From Cytophagales bacterium (GTDB lineage: Bacteria > Bacteroidota > Bacteroidia > Cytophagales > UBA9547), in NCBI GenBank assembly GCA_013297755.1, contig JAAFIH010000012.1:48125-112124 (forward strand): DNA of 64,000 bases. Direction: 5' to 3'. The notes under the pieces are model-generated. The model ran no database searches. It was not told the origin of the DNA and worked only from the letters and a program-made list of their open reading frames with translations. Positions 36,537-45,300 of the stretch are shown one piece after another. The number at the start of each line of letters is the position of its first letter. Position 1 is the first letter of the stretch. The position numbers were made by a program, and so were the translations under genes.

Positions 36537-37841
36537 CTATTTTTTTAGTAATTGTATTATTTCTATAAAATTAGGTCTTTTTTCTACTTCAATAGAAAAA
36601 CATTTTTTGATAATTTCTTTTGTCTTAAAATACTCTGTATCAGTTATTTCTTCGGTTGATTTCATACAATTTTGCAGTAAATCTTCGGCCAAGCAAGCCC
36701 AAGCTCTTACTTCTATTTTTTGCATTTTTTCAGTATTTTTATTTTCATACATACTTGCTGCTCCAAAATCTGTCAAATAGATTTGGTTATCTTTATTAAC
36801 TAGAATATTGTGTGCATATACATCGCCATGAAGTATATTATTGGTATGTAAATGGTGGCATGTTTCTGTAATTTTGGTTATTATAAGTATGATTTCAGAT
36901 AATTTATATTTTAATTTTTTATCAAAAACATCTCTTGTGCAGGTTTCAAAATTGGGTGGATTGCCTAAGTTATAAAAATCATTGGGCAGTATTTCCATTA
37001 AAATTCCTGTTTTATTATCTGGGTGGTTGCTTATTTTTCCAATGATTTTAATCAAATGAGGGCTATCTTTTACTATTAAACTTGCTTCAATTTCTGATTC
37101 TGGTAAACCATCGCTTGTCATATTTCCTTTAAAAATTTTCAAAGCCATTATTTTTTGGGTTTCTTTGACTTTAATCTTAAAAATATGTCCTGAGGCACCT
37201 TCTCCTATTTTTTCTAAAATTTCTATATCTTGATAGTCAATAGCATTCAAATCTTGGTTAATTGATTGAATTTTATGGCAAGGATTACCACTTTGAGCCA
37301 ACCAAGCAAGTCTAGGCAATTGATACAACCAATCTGGAATTTTACTAAAATTATTTGCTGATATTCGTAATAATTCTATATTTCGGCAGTTATTCATATT
37401 TTCTGGCAAGCTATCCAATTGGTTTCCTGCAAGCATCACTTTTTGAAGAAAATTTGCATTTCCTATACTTTGGGGCAGTTTTTTTATTTTATTATCTGTA
37501 AGAATAAGCCATCTTAATTTATGAGGAAACGAGTTTTCTGCAATTTCTACAATTTTATTTGATTTTAATCCTATCATCTCCAAATTAGGACAAGTGGATA
37601 AAATACTTGGAAATTCAGTAAAATTATTAAATGATAGAAATAATATTTTTAATTTTTTTAATTCAACTATTCGGTCAGATATTTTACTTATATTATTACT
37701 ATTTAAATCTAATAATTCTAGGTTATCTGCCAAATCATATACTTGTATGGGTATTTCATTTAGGTTTTCATTGTTCAGTCTAAGTTCCGCCACATTGGCT
37801 AGCTTACCTTGGATTAATTTTTCTAGTTCTGTTTCTATCAT
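36537..37841 (-). CDS. Leucine-rich-repeat protein kinase (LRR N-terminal, Ser/Thr kinase C-terminal)
   Basis: A 434-residue protein with no signal peptide or membrane segment. Residues about 15-190 are seven or so LRR units (NLELLDLNSNNISKI, KLKILFLSFNNFTEFP, LEMIGLKSNKI, LRWLILTDNKIKKLP, LQKVMLAGNQLDSLP, IELLRISANNFSKIP). Residues about 205-434 are a eukaryotic-like protein kinase: GEGASG (213-218), Lys235 in ALKIF, HGD (338-340) with Asn345, and DFG (358-360), so all catalytic residues are present (HGD replaces HRD). Bacterial LRR-kinases of this layout are known but little studied. Single gene, convergent with the permease gene. Likely a cytosolic kinase steered by LRR binding. Confidence 0.88.
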   Translation of the reverse strand: MIETELEKLIQGKLANVAELRLNNENLNEIPIQVYDLADNLELLDLNSNNISKISDRIVELKKLKILFLSFNNFTEFPSILSTCPNLEMIGLKSNKIVEIAENSFPHKLRWLILTDNKIKKLPQSIGNANFLQKVMLAGNQLDSLPENMNNCRNIELLRISANNFSKIPDWLYQLPRLAWLAQSGNPCHKIQSINQDLNAIDYQDIEILEKIGEGASGHIFKIKVKETQKIMALKIFKGNMTSDGLPESEIEASLIVKDSPHLIKIIGKISNHPDNKTGILMEILPNDFYNLGNPPNFETCTRDVFDKKLKYKLSEIILIITKITETCHHLHTNNILHGDVYAHNILVNKDNQIYLTDFGAASMYENKNTEKMQKIEVRAWACLAEDLLQNCMKSTEEITDTEYFKTKEIIKKCFSIEVEKRPNFIEIIQLLKK

Positions 37842-37980
37842 ATTATAAATTTAATTAATTTTAACGATTATATTAATGTCTTTTTATTACTTTTTTGTAT
37901 TTTTTTTGTTTTATTTTGTTTCATTTTTATATATTAAATAATTTTAAACTTAAATTTGTGCATAAATATAATAAATTATT

Positions 37981-38409
37981 ATGAATATAGCCATAGCAGC
38001 CGATCATGCAGGTATTTCTTATAAAAAAGCCATAGTAGAATTTTTAGGACAACAAGGACATCAAGTAAAAGATTTTGGTACAAATTCTGAGGCTTCGTGT
38101 GATTATGCAGATTTTGCACACCCTTTGGCGGTGGGCATAGAAAGTGGTACTTTTGATTTTGGCATATTGATTTGTGGTACTGCCAACGGCATGTTGATGA
38201 CCGCCAATAAACACAAAGGTGTACGTGCTGGGCTTGCATGGAACGAGGAGATTTCGGGTATCATCAGGGCCCATAATGATGCAAATATCTTGGGTATTCC
38301 TGCTCGATTTGTTGGCTTAGATTTGGCTTTGGCTATGGTTGTCAAATTTTTGAATACTGATTTTGAAGGTGGACGACATCTTACAAGAATCAATAAAATT
38401 CCTTGTTAA
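37981..38409 (+). CDS. rpiB: Ribose-5-phosphate isomerase B-type sugar-phosphate isomerase
   Basis: A 142-residue RpiB/LacAB-family enzyme interconverting ribose 5-phosphate and ribulose 5-phosphate. NIAIAADHAGISYK, ICGTANGMLMTANKHKGVRA (catalytic Cys and phosphate loop) and RAHNDANILGIPARF are the family segments. The usual CGTGxG/CGSGNG loop reads CGTANG, an Ala for Gly change. TAAATTTG at 37951-37958 is a possible -7 element 23 bases before the ATG. It is followed by gapN on the same strand, both sugar-phosphate enzymes. Confidence 0.92.
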   Translation: MNIAIAADHAGISYKKAIVEFLGQQGHQVKDFGTNSEASCDYADFAHPLAVGIESGTFDFGILICGTANGMLMTANKHKGVRAGLAWNEEISGIIRAHNDANILGIPARFVGLDLALAMVVKFLNTDFEGGRHLTRINKIPC

Positions 38410-38459
38410 TATTACTTTATTTTATATAATTATTGTGTATTTTTTTTAAATTACCTTTT

Positions 38460-40085
38460 ATGACTTTCAAAGAAAGATTAGATTCCATTTTTGTATCAGA
38501 AAATGAAATTCCAACAGAATATAAATTTGATAATTTATTACATCAAACCAAATATCTGTCGAATGGCGAAATGCGTACATGGGCAGGTGCCATGCACACC
38601 GTTTTGTCGCCTGTATGTGTGCAATCTCCCGATGGGATAGTACCCAAAGTGATAGGTAGCTATCCATTATGCACTGAAAATGAGGCACTTGAGTCGCTCA
38701 ATGCAGCTGTCAATGCTTATAATAATGGTCGTGGCGAATGGCCAACCATGTCTATTGCCAATAGAATATTGTGCATGGAGAAGTTTACTGGCAAAATGAT
38801 TGAAAAAAAGAAGGAAATTGTAAGTCTTATTATGTGGGAAATTGGCAAATCGGTGGCCGATTCTACTAAGGAATTTGATAGAACTGTTGAATACATGAAT
38901 GCTACATTAGACGCTCTCAAGGATTTGGACAGAGCATCTTCACGCTTTACGATAGAGCAAGGCATAATAGGGCAGGTTCGCAGAGCTCCTTTTGGTGTTG
39001 TGCTATGTATGGGGCCTTTTAATTATCCTTTGAATGAAACATTTACAACCTTAATACCAGCAGTTTTGATGGGTAATACCATACTTTTTAAGCCGCCAAA
39101 ACATGGAACTTTATTGTTTGCACCTTTACTGGATGCCTTCAAAGATTGTTTTCCTAAGGGTGTTATCAATACTATTTATGGTCGTGGCAATACCATAATT
39201 CCATCGTTGATGAAATCTGGAAAAATAGATGTTCTTACACTTATAGGCTCGAGTAGGGTTGCAGATTCGCTCAAAAAAATGCACCCTAAATCCAATAGAT
39301 TACGTGCAGTACTTGGATTAGATGCCAAAAATGCAGCTATTGTACTGGCAGATGCTGACATAGATTTATCAGTAAAAGAATGCGTACTTGGCTCACTTTC
39401 GTTTAATGGACAGCGTTGTACGGCACTCAAAATACTGTTTGTTCATAAAAGTATTGCAGATCAATTTATTAAGAAATTTAATGAAGAGGTCTCAAAATTG
39501 AAGTATGGTATGCCCTGGGAAAGTGGTGTAGCTTTAACCCCACTACCAGAGCCAAATAAACCAGAATACCTAAAAACTTGCATAGAAGATGCCCTTGTGA
39601 ATGGAGCAAAAATTATGAATGAAAATGGCGGAACTGTGTCTCACTCGTTTGTGTATCCTGCAGTTTTGTACCCTGTAAATGAAAAAATGAAAGTTTATAG
39701 AGAAGAGCAGTTTGGGCCGATCGTACCCATTGTGCCGTTTGACGATGTCAATACTCCTATCAATTATTTAATTGATTCTGATCATGGACAACAGGTAAGT
39801 ATATTTGGCAATGGCTCAAAAGAAATGGCAGATTTGATAGATCCACTTGTAAATCAGGTATGTAGGGTAAATGTAAATTGCCAGTGTCAGCGTGGTCCAG
39901 ATACATTTCCGTTTACTGGTCGTAAGGATTCGGCCGAAGGCACACTTTCTGTTACGAGTGCTTTGAGAGCATTTTCTATTCGCACTATGGTAGCCACTAA
40001 AGTAACAGAAGCAAATAAAACTTTGGTTAATAAAATTGTAGAGGATAATCAATCTAAGTTTTTATCAACCAAATATATATTGTAA
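38460..40085 (+). CDS. gapN: NADP-dependent glyceraldehyde-3-phosphate dehydrogenase (non-phosphorylating type, ALDH family)
   Basis: About 541 residues if started at the ATG at 38460 (an upstream TTG at 38433 adds an unconvincing extension). It is an aldehyde-dehydrogenase-fold enzyme; GAPN oxidises glyceraldehyde 3-phosphate straight to 3-phosphoglycerate with NADP. The catalytic Cys is C320 (SFNGQRCTALK), the oxyanion Asn is in MGPFNYPLNE, and EEQFGPIVPIVPF and NCQCQRGPDTFPFTGRKDS are conserved late segments. The glutamate of the usual LELGGK motif is not in place (LGLDAKN here), see findings. It is longer than classic GAPN (about 475), as in the Bacteroidota/plant-like branch. A terminator follows at 40096. 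Confidence 0.85.
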   Translation: MTFKERLDSIFVSENEIPTEYKFDNLLHQTKYLSNGEMRTWAGAMHTVLSPVCVQSPDGIVPKVIGSYPLCTENEALESLNAAVNAYNNGRGEWPTMSIANRILCMEKFTGKMIEKKKEIVSLIMWEIGKSVADSTKEFDRTVEYMNATLDALKDLDRASSRFTIEQGIIGQVRRAPFGVVLCMGPFNYPLNETFTTLIPAVLMGNTILFKPPKHGTLLFAPLLDAFKDCFPKGVINTIYGRGNTIIPSLMKSGKIDVLTLIGSSRVADSLKKMHPKSNRLRAVLGLDAKNAAIVLADADIDLSVKECVLGSLSFNGQRCTALKILFVHKSIADQFIKKFNEEVSKLKYGMPWESGVALTPLPEPNKPEYLKTCIEDALVNGAKIMNENGGTVSHSFVYPAVLYPVNEKMKVYREEQFGPIVPIVPFDDVNTPINYLIDSDHGQQVSIFGNGSKEMADLIDPLVNQVCRVNVNCQCQRGPDTFPFTGRKDSAEGTLSVTSALRAFSIRTMVATKVTEANKTLVNKIVEDNQSKFLSTKYIL

Positions 40086-40095
40086 TTTTTTTTAT

Positions 40096-40125
40096 AAACA
40101 CCTTATTTTGGAGAATAAGGTGTTT
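40096..40125 (+). terminator. Terminator behind gapN
   Basis: A perfect 10-bp stem AAACACCTTA (40096-40105) / TAAGGTGTTT (40116-40125) followed by T-rich sequence, 10 bases past the stop. Confidence 0.8.
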
Positions 40126-40225
40126 TGTTTATTTTTGCTTTCCCTAGAATTTTTAGTTTTTTTCAAGTAAATATGTTTGTAAGACACTTCATATTGTGGA
40201 GTCCATAAATTAGCAGTTTTATTTT

Positions 40226-40660
40226 ATTGAATTTTTGCGGAGAAAATCAATGTTAAACTTCGCATGTTTTGCGGCAAATAAGCTATGATTTTAATTAGAT
40301 AGTTTATTTTTGCGGAGAATATTTTTATTAATCTCCGCATGATTTGCGGCAAATAATCTATAGTTTTTATTAGATAGTTTATTTTGCGGTGAATATTTTT
40401 GTTAATCTCCGCATGTTTTGCGGTGATTAATCTATAGTTTTTATTATATGGTTTATTTTGCGGTGAATATTTTTGTTAATCTCCGCAAAATTTGCGGTGA
40501 ATAAGCTATGGTTTTTATTAGATGTTTTATTTTGAGGTGAATATTTTTATTAATCACCGCAAAAAATGCGGTTTTTGCTCATCATAATCTTGTTTCTTGA
40601 TTATTTTGCGGATAAAAAAAATATAATCACCGCAAAAAATGCGGATAAAGTTTTTTTTAC
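40226..40660. repeat. Tandem array of about five 74-bp palindromic units upstream of fic
   Basis: The element TTTTGCGG(A/T)GAA starts at about 40233, 40308, 40382, 40456 and (as TTTTGAGGTGAA) 40530, a period of 74-75 bp. Each unit holds an inverted repeat TGCGGAGA ... TCTCCGCA followed by TTTGCGG and the spacer CTATAGTTTTTATTAGAT. Two shorter, decayed hairpins (CACCGCAAAAAATGCGG) follow up to about 40640. Units differ by point changes, so it is not a CRISPR array. The rest of 40126-40698 is AT-rich with no gene. Confidence 0.85.
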
Positions 40661-40698
40661 CGAAAAAAAGAAATAACTTTGTGGGGAGAAATAAAAAA

Positions 40699-41802
40699 AT
40701 GTACGTACACGAAAACAAATATTGGCCGCATTTTTCATATAGCCTTACCAATGTAGGCCACCAATTAGGGCAAGTAAGAAGCAAACAAGGGCAATTGTTG
40801 GGCTACATGTCATCGCTTGGGTTTGAAATGCGTGGAGAAGCCAGTTTTGATACAGTAACTTTGGATGTACTAAAAACATCAGAAATAGAAGGTGTATTTG
40901 TGCATCCAGAGCAAGTGAGGTCTTCGTTGGCTCGTAAACTTGGCGTACTATATACCAATCAATTACCAGCCGATAGAAATGTAGATGGAATAGTAGAAAT
41001 GATGCTTGACGCTACTCAAAATTTTGATGTGCCACTCACAAAAGAAAGACTATTGAATTGGCATAGGTGGTTGTTTCCAGAGGCTACAAGTGGGGGTTTG
41101 GCCATAGAAGTAGGGCAGTGGCGTACAGATAGTACAGGGCCTATGCAGGTAGTTTCGGGGCCTATGGGCAAAGAAAAAGTCCATTTTCAGGCACCAGACG
41201 CTCACAGATTAGACTATGAAATGGATAATTTCTTGGCCTGGTTTAATGCAAAAGACACCCTAGACCAAGTATTAAAAGCAGCCATAGCACATTTTTGGTT
41301 TGTAACAATACACCCCTTTGACGATGGCAATGGACGCATAGCCAGGGCCATAGCAGATATGCAATTAGCAAAAGCTGATGGCATAAAACAAAGATTTTAT
41401 AGTATGTCGGCACAAATAAGAATAGATAGAAAACGATATTACGACATACTTGAAAAATCGCAAAGGGGAAATTTGGATATAGACGAATGGCTAGAATGGT
41501 TTTTGGAGTGCCTAGATAGAGCAGTGGATGCCAGCAAAGTTTTATTAAAAAAAACAACTGACAAAGCCAAATTCTGGCAAAAACATCAACAAAAAACTAT
41601 AAATGAAAGGCAAAGAACTATGCTAAATAAATTTATGGGTGATTTTGTGGGCGTGCTTAATACTTCAAAATATGCCAAAATGTGTAAATGCTCAGCTGAT
41701 ACTGCCTTGCGTGATTTGCAAGACTTGGTGCAAAAACAAATGCTTTTAAAAGATGAAGCTGGTGGACGAAGTACAAATTATGTTATGAATTATGAATTAT
41801 GA
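40699..41802 (+). CDS. Class II Fic-domain protein with DUF4172 N-terminus and C-terminal winged-helix part
   Basis: About 368 residues from the ATG at 40699 (MYVHENKYWPHF, the usual DUF4172 opening); an ATG at 40639 would add 20 residues encoded by repeat DNA. The Fic motif HPFDDGNGR (from H205) is intact, so AMP transfer from ATP to a target hydroxyl is expected. The inhibitory motif of class II Fic proteins, (S/T)xxxE(G/N), is present as TSEIEG (E64), predicting self-inhibition through the N-terminal helix. The last 90 residues (FVGVLNTSKYAKMCKCSADTALRDLQ) look like a DNA-binding winged helix. No separate antitoxin gene is adjacent. The C-terminus NYVMNYEL and the stop are encoded by heptamer repeats. 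Confidence 0.9.
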   Translation: MYVHENKYWPHFSYSLTNVGHQLGQVRSKQGQLLGYMSSLGFEMRGEASFDTVTLDVLKTSEIEGVFVHPEQVRSSLARKLGVLYTNQLPADRNVDGIVEMMLDATQNFDVPLTKERLLNWHRWLFPEATSGGLAIEVGQWRTDSTGPMQVVSGPMGKEKVHFQAPDAHRLDYEMDNFLAWFNAKDTLDQVLKAAIAHFWFVTIHPFDDGNGRIARAIADMQLAKADGIKQRFYSMSAQIRIDRKRYYDILEKSQRGNLDIDEWLEWFLECLDRAVDASKVLLKKTTDKAKFWQKHQQKTINERQRTMLNKFMGDFVGVLNTSKYAKMCKCSADTALRDLQDLVQKQMLLKDEAGGRSTNYVMNYEL

Positions 41803-41830
41803 GTTATAAGTTATAAGTTATAAGTTATAA
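41784..41830. repeat. Heptamer array across the fic stop codon
   Basis: Units TATGAAT/TATGAGT/TATAAGT with a 7-bp period run from the last codons of fic (stop at 41800-41802) into the intergenic region. The unit GTTATAA is the complement of the TTATAAC unit at 27794-27903. Confidence 0.8.
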
Positions 41831-41906
41831 AGTAAAAGGTATGAATAGAAATGTAAAAATTAAGATTCAATGAAGTTAATTTATTTGAAAATTTGTATAT
41901 CTAATA

Positions 41907-41991
41907 CAATCTCGTTTAATTATTAATCTGATTATCTTTTTCCTTTGGAGAAAGATAAAGGCACTAAAAAATGCTTAAGTAAACGACAATG
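41907..41991. mobile_element. MITE-like element, family C, copy 3 (85 bp)
   Basis: Left end CAATCTCGTTTAATTA (41907-41922) and right end CTTAAGTAAACGACAATG (41974-41991) are inverted repeats; the core is a CTTTTTCCTTTGGAGAAAG hairpin. The ends match those at 15120-15209 and 28543. The rest of 41831-42308 is AT-rich; I see no gene in it apart from the terminator-like hairpin at 42003. Confidence 0.55.
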
Positions 41992-42002
41992 ATATAATAA
42001 TC

Positions 42003-42031
42003 CACCAACTATTTTGGGTTGGTGTTTTTTT
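42003..42031 (+). terminator. Rho-independent terminator, 200 bases behind fic
   Basis: A 7-bp stem CACCAAC (42003-42009) / GTTGGTG (42018-42024) followed by eight T residues. It would end transcripts reading out of fic through the family C element. Confidence 0.75.
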
Positions 42032-42231
42032 TGAATCCAATAGTTGTTTTTTTCTAAAGTTTAATCCTTAATAAGAAGGATGTTATAGATGAAGAGTATT
42101 GTAAAATACAAGTAATTTTTTGTAATTTTTTTAGTATTTTTTAGAAATTAATAAGTAAACATTAATTCAAAATATTTTGATTCTGATAGTTTAAAATTAA
42201 AAAAAAACTGTATTTTTGAAAATTGTAAATT

Positions 42232-42239
42232 TACATTTG
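42232..42239 (+). promoter_or_regulatory. Possible -7 element ahead of the 1628-aa gene
   Basis: TACATTTG matches TAnnTTTG, 69 bases before the ATG at 42309. No TTTG lies at the 19-base distance, so only half of the promoter consensus is met. Confidence 0.35.
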
Positions 42240-42308
42240 TGCCAAAAAACGCATATATGTTTGATTTGAAATAATTTCAAAAAATTCTACTTTCAAATAA
42301 ATGCTTGA

Positions 42309-45300
42309 ATGAAAAATAAATATTTTCATATTAATTTAATTTTTATTTTATTTTTTTTAATAAATATTACTTCATTTTCTCAGAAAAATGTAGGAATAGG
42401 TACAGATAAACCCAATCCAAAGGCTGTATTAGAGTTAAGTGTTGAAAACCCGACTACAAGTCCTCAGGGTTTTTTGTTGCCACGTTTGACAACTACACAA
42501 CGTATTGCTTTTGGAACTACGCTAGGCACTGTTGTGGGTATGGCTGTATATGATACAGATGACAAAACTTTTTATACCTGGGATGGCACTCAGTGGAAAT
42601 CTACTGGCTCGATTGTGAGTAATATAATTGGCAAAGATGGAATAGTAGTAACGAATATAGGAGGGAATTTTACTATAAGTGGTGGGAATAGTCAATGGAT
42701 TTCTAACGGAAATGATAAGATTTACACCATGAGTACAGTGGGCATAGGCATTGCAAACCCTCTAACTAAATTGCATATTGCAGATAATAATCAATTAGAT
42801 TTGTTATTACAATCTACTAATCGTTCTGTGTTTAATGTACTCAAAACTCGGGGCACAATAATTTCTCCTACACAAGTTTTAGTTGGTGATGAGTTAGGTG
42901 CACTTATGTTTTCTGGTCAGGGTTCAACAACGCCACAAGCTGGTGCCGAAATTGTAGGTGTAGCACAAGAAACATTCACTGATGCCGCAGCTGGTACAAG
43001 TTTACAATTTCGTACATCAGATATAGGCACATCAAATATTACCACTAAGATGACCCTTTCGTCATCTGGCAATATTGGCATAGGCACAATTTCTCCAAAT
43101 GAAAAGCTTACTGTAAATGGCAATAGTTCAGTTTCTGGTATTGGTTATTTTTCTAGCATTTCTGGTTTGGCACTCAATGGAGCAGTGGCAGGTAGTATAG
43201 TAACAGTAGATGGATTAGGAACATTAGGTTTTGGAACTATGCCCACTGGTACACCAAGCCAATGGACTACAAGTGGTTCAAATATTTATTACAGAGGAAC
43301 TACCGCAAATAATGGATTTGTGGGGATTGGTACCAATGCCCCTGCTGATCCTTTAGATTTATTTTATACTCCAACTACAGGTAGTGCACTTGTTGGCTCG
43401 AGGTTTAATTACGATTATAGTTTTGGAATTACTGGAGCTCTAAGTAACTCTGGTATGCAAATAAATAATACGGTAAATCCTGGTGCAAACTCGACATTAA
43501 GTAAATCATTAGAAGTAATTAGTACTTTTAATAATGAAGTTTCCACTGCAAACCACTTTAGCGTTGGTGTTTTAACACAATTAAGTGGCACTGGTTCTGG
43601 AGTTGTAGCAGGAGTAAAAAGTGATATAACGGGCAATTTGCCAAACTCAATTAAAATTGGATATTATACAAGTGTTTTTGGGCAAGGAGCTAAAAATATA
43701 GGTATACAGGCCTATGCTGTTGGGGGTACACTAAACTATGCTGCTATTTTTGATAGAGGTTTAGTTGGAATAGGACTTCAAACTCCAACTGCACAACTTC
43801 ATGTTCTTGGAAACATAAGATTTGAAAGTTATTCTGTTGCAGGATCAGTTTTAACTGTTGATGGTGCTGGTAATTTAGGAGTTGGCACACTTAATTTTTC
43901 TACCACTCAAACAACCCTTACGGGTGCAAATGGTATCTCAATTTCTGGTTCTGGGTTTTCTCAAACAATATCTGGGCCAAATATAGTTTCTAGTCAATGG
44001 ATTTCGGCTTCTGCTAATCAAATTTATACCAATAGTTTTGTAGGTATTGGAACATCAACTCCCCTAAATTTATTGCATGTTGCATCCAGTGCCAACAATA
44101 TTGCTGGTTTTATAACTTCTTCAAATGCTGATAATAGTAATTTTATAAATCTATATTCTGGTAGGGTAGGAGCCAATTTTGCATCCATTGGCTTCAGAAA
44201 TACTGGGGATTTAGCCTTTGGTACTCTTGCTGCTCCCAACAACGAGGTTTCATATATTGAGAGAATGAGATTGACCAATAATGGTAATTTGGGCATTGGA
44301 ACTACTGCACCGCCTACCGAACGATTGGTAGTAGTAGGAAATCAATCTGTTACAGGAATTTCTTACTTAAATACTATCATAGGTTTAAATTTATTTGGAG
44401 CACCAGGAAGTGTAGTTACCGTAGATGGAGCTGGTAAATTAGGATTAGGAGCTGCTCTCACAAGCTCTCAGTGGACAACTACCACCAATGGCATATTTTA
44501 TCATAGTGCTGGCAATGTAGCCATTGGTACAGCCACAAATCTTACACTAGGCAAATTAGTTGTAGTAGAAGATGCCTCGAATAACCCAAGTATTTTTGCA
44601 TCTGGTGGCGGACCAGGCAGAAGTGTAAGCATACAAATGGGTAGAAATTTGGCTGCAGATGGTGGCATTGGAATTGCTGGTGTAGCAGGTACATTTTCGG
44701 GGATTTCTAATTTGGGAGATATGGTCGTGAGAGCCGAAAATAATTTAATTCTATCAGCCAAAGGTGCTGGCAAGGATATTATGTTTTCGACTGGATTGGT
44801 AGAATCCGAAAAAATGAGAATCACAAATACAGGAAACTTAGGCATAGGCACTACAAATCCAAACGAAAAATTGACTGTGCAAGGCAATAGCTCAGTTTCA
44901 GGAATAGGATATTTTGGTACACTTATTGGCAATAATCTTTCTGGAGCACCAGGAAGTGTGATTACTGTCGATGGCATTGGACGACTAGGCTTTGGGTCTT
45001 TGCCATCTGCAATTCCTTCTTGGCAATTAGGTGGAAACTCGGTGGCTGGGCTGACCAATTTTGGAACTTTAACTAATTTTGATTTACCTTTTTTTACCAA
45101 TGGTTCTGAAAAAATGAGAATTTCTACTGCTGGAAATCTAGGAATAGGTCTTACAACGCCTGCACCTTACAAATTAACGATTGTTCCCTCGTTTAACAAC
45201 GATGGAATTTTAATTGACAACCAAAATACAGGCTTTGATGCAGTGATTAATTTGAAAACTGCAAGTGCTGTAGACAACGATGCTGCCTTGTTTTTGGACG

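Noticed and set aside
38460..40085. Calling the 541-residue ALDH a generic aldehyde dehydrogenase only
   Set aside because: The PDTFPFTGRKDS and NCQCQRGP segments and the neighbouring rpiB fit the GAPN branch better, so the specific name was kept with lower confidence.
40226..40660. Regularly spaced repeats that could suggest a CRISPR array
   Set aside because: The whole 74-bp unit is repeated, with no variable spacers, and no cas genes are near.
44501..45100. A 199-residue antisense frame in the fibre gene, and similar antisense frames in the other giant genes (for example 48379-48942 and 46514-46849)
   Set aside because: They are shadows of low-complexity Thr/Ser/Gly/Val-rich repeat coding sequence; composition is biased and no family motif is seen.
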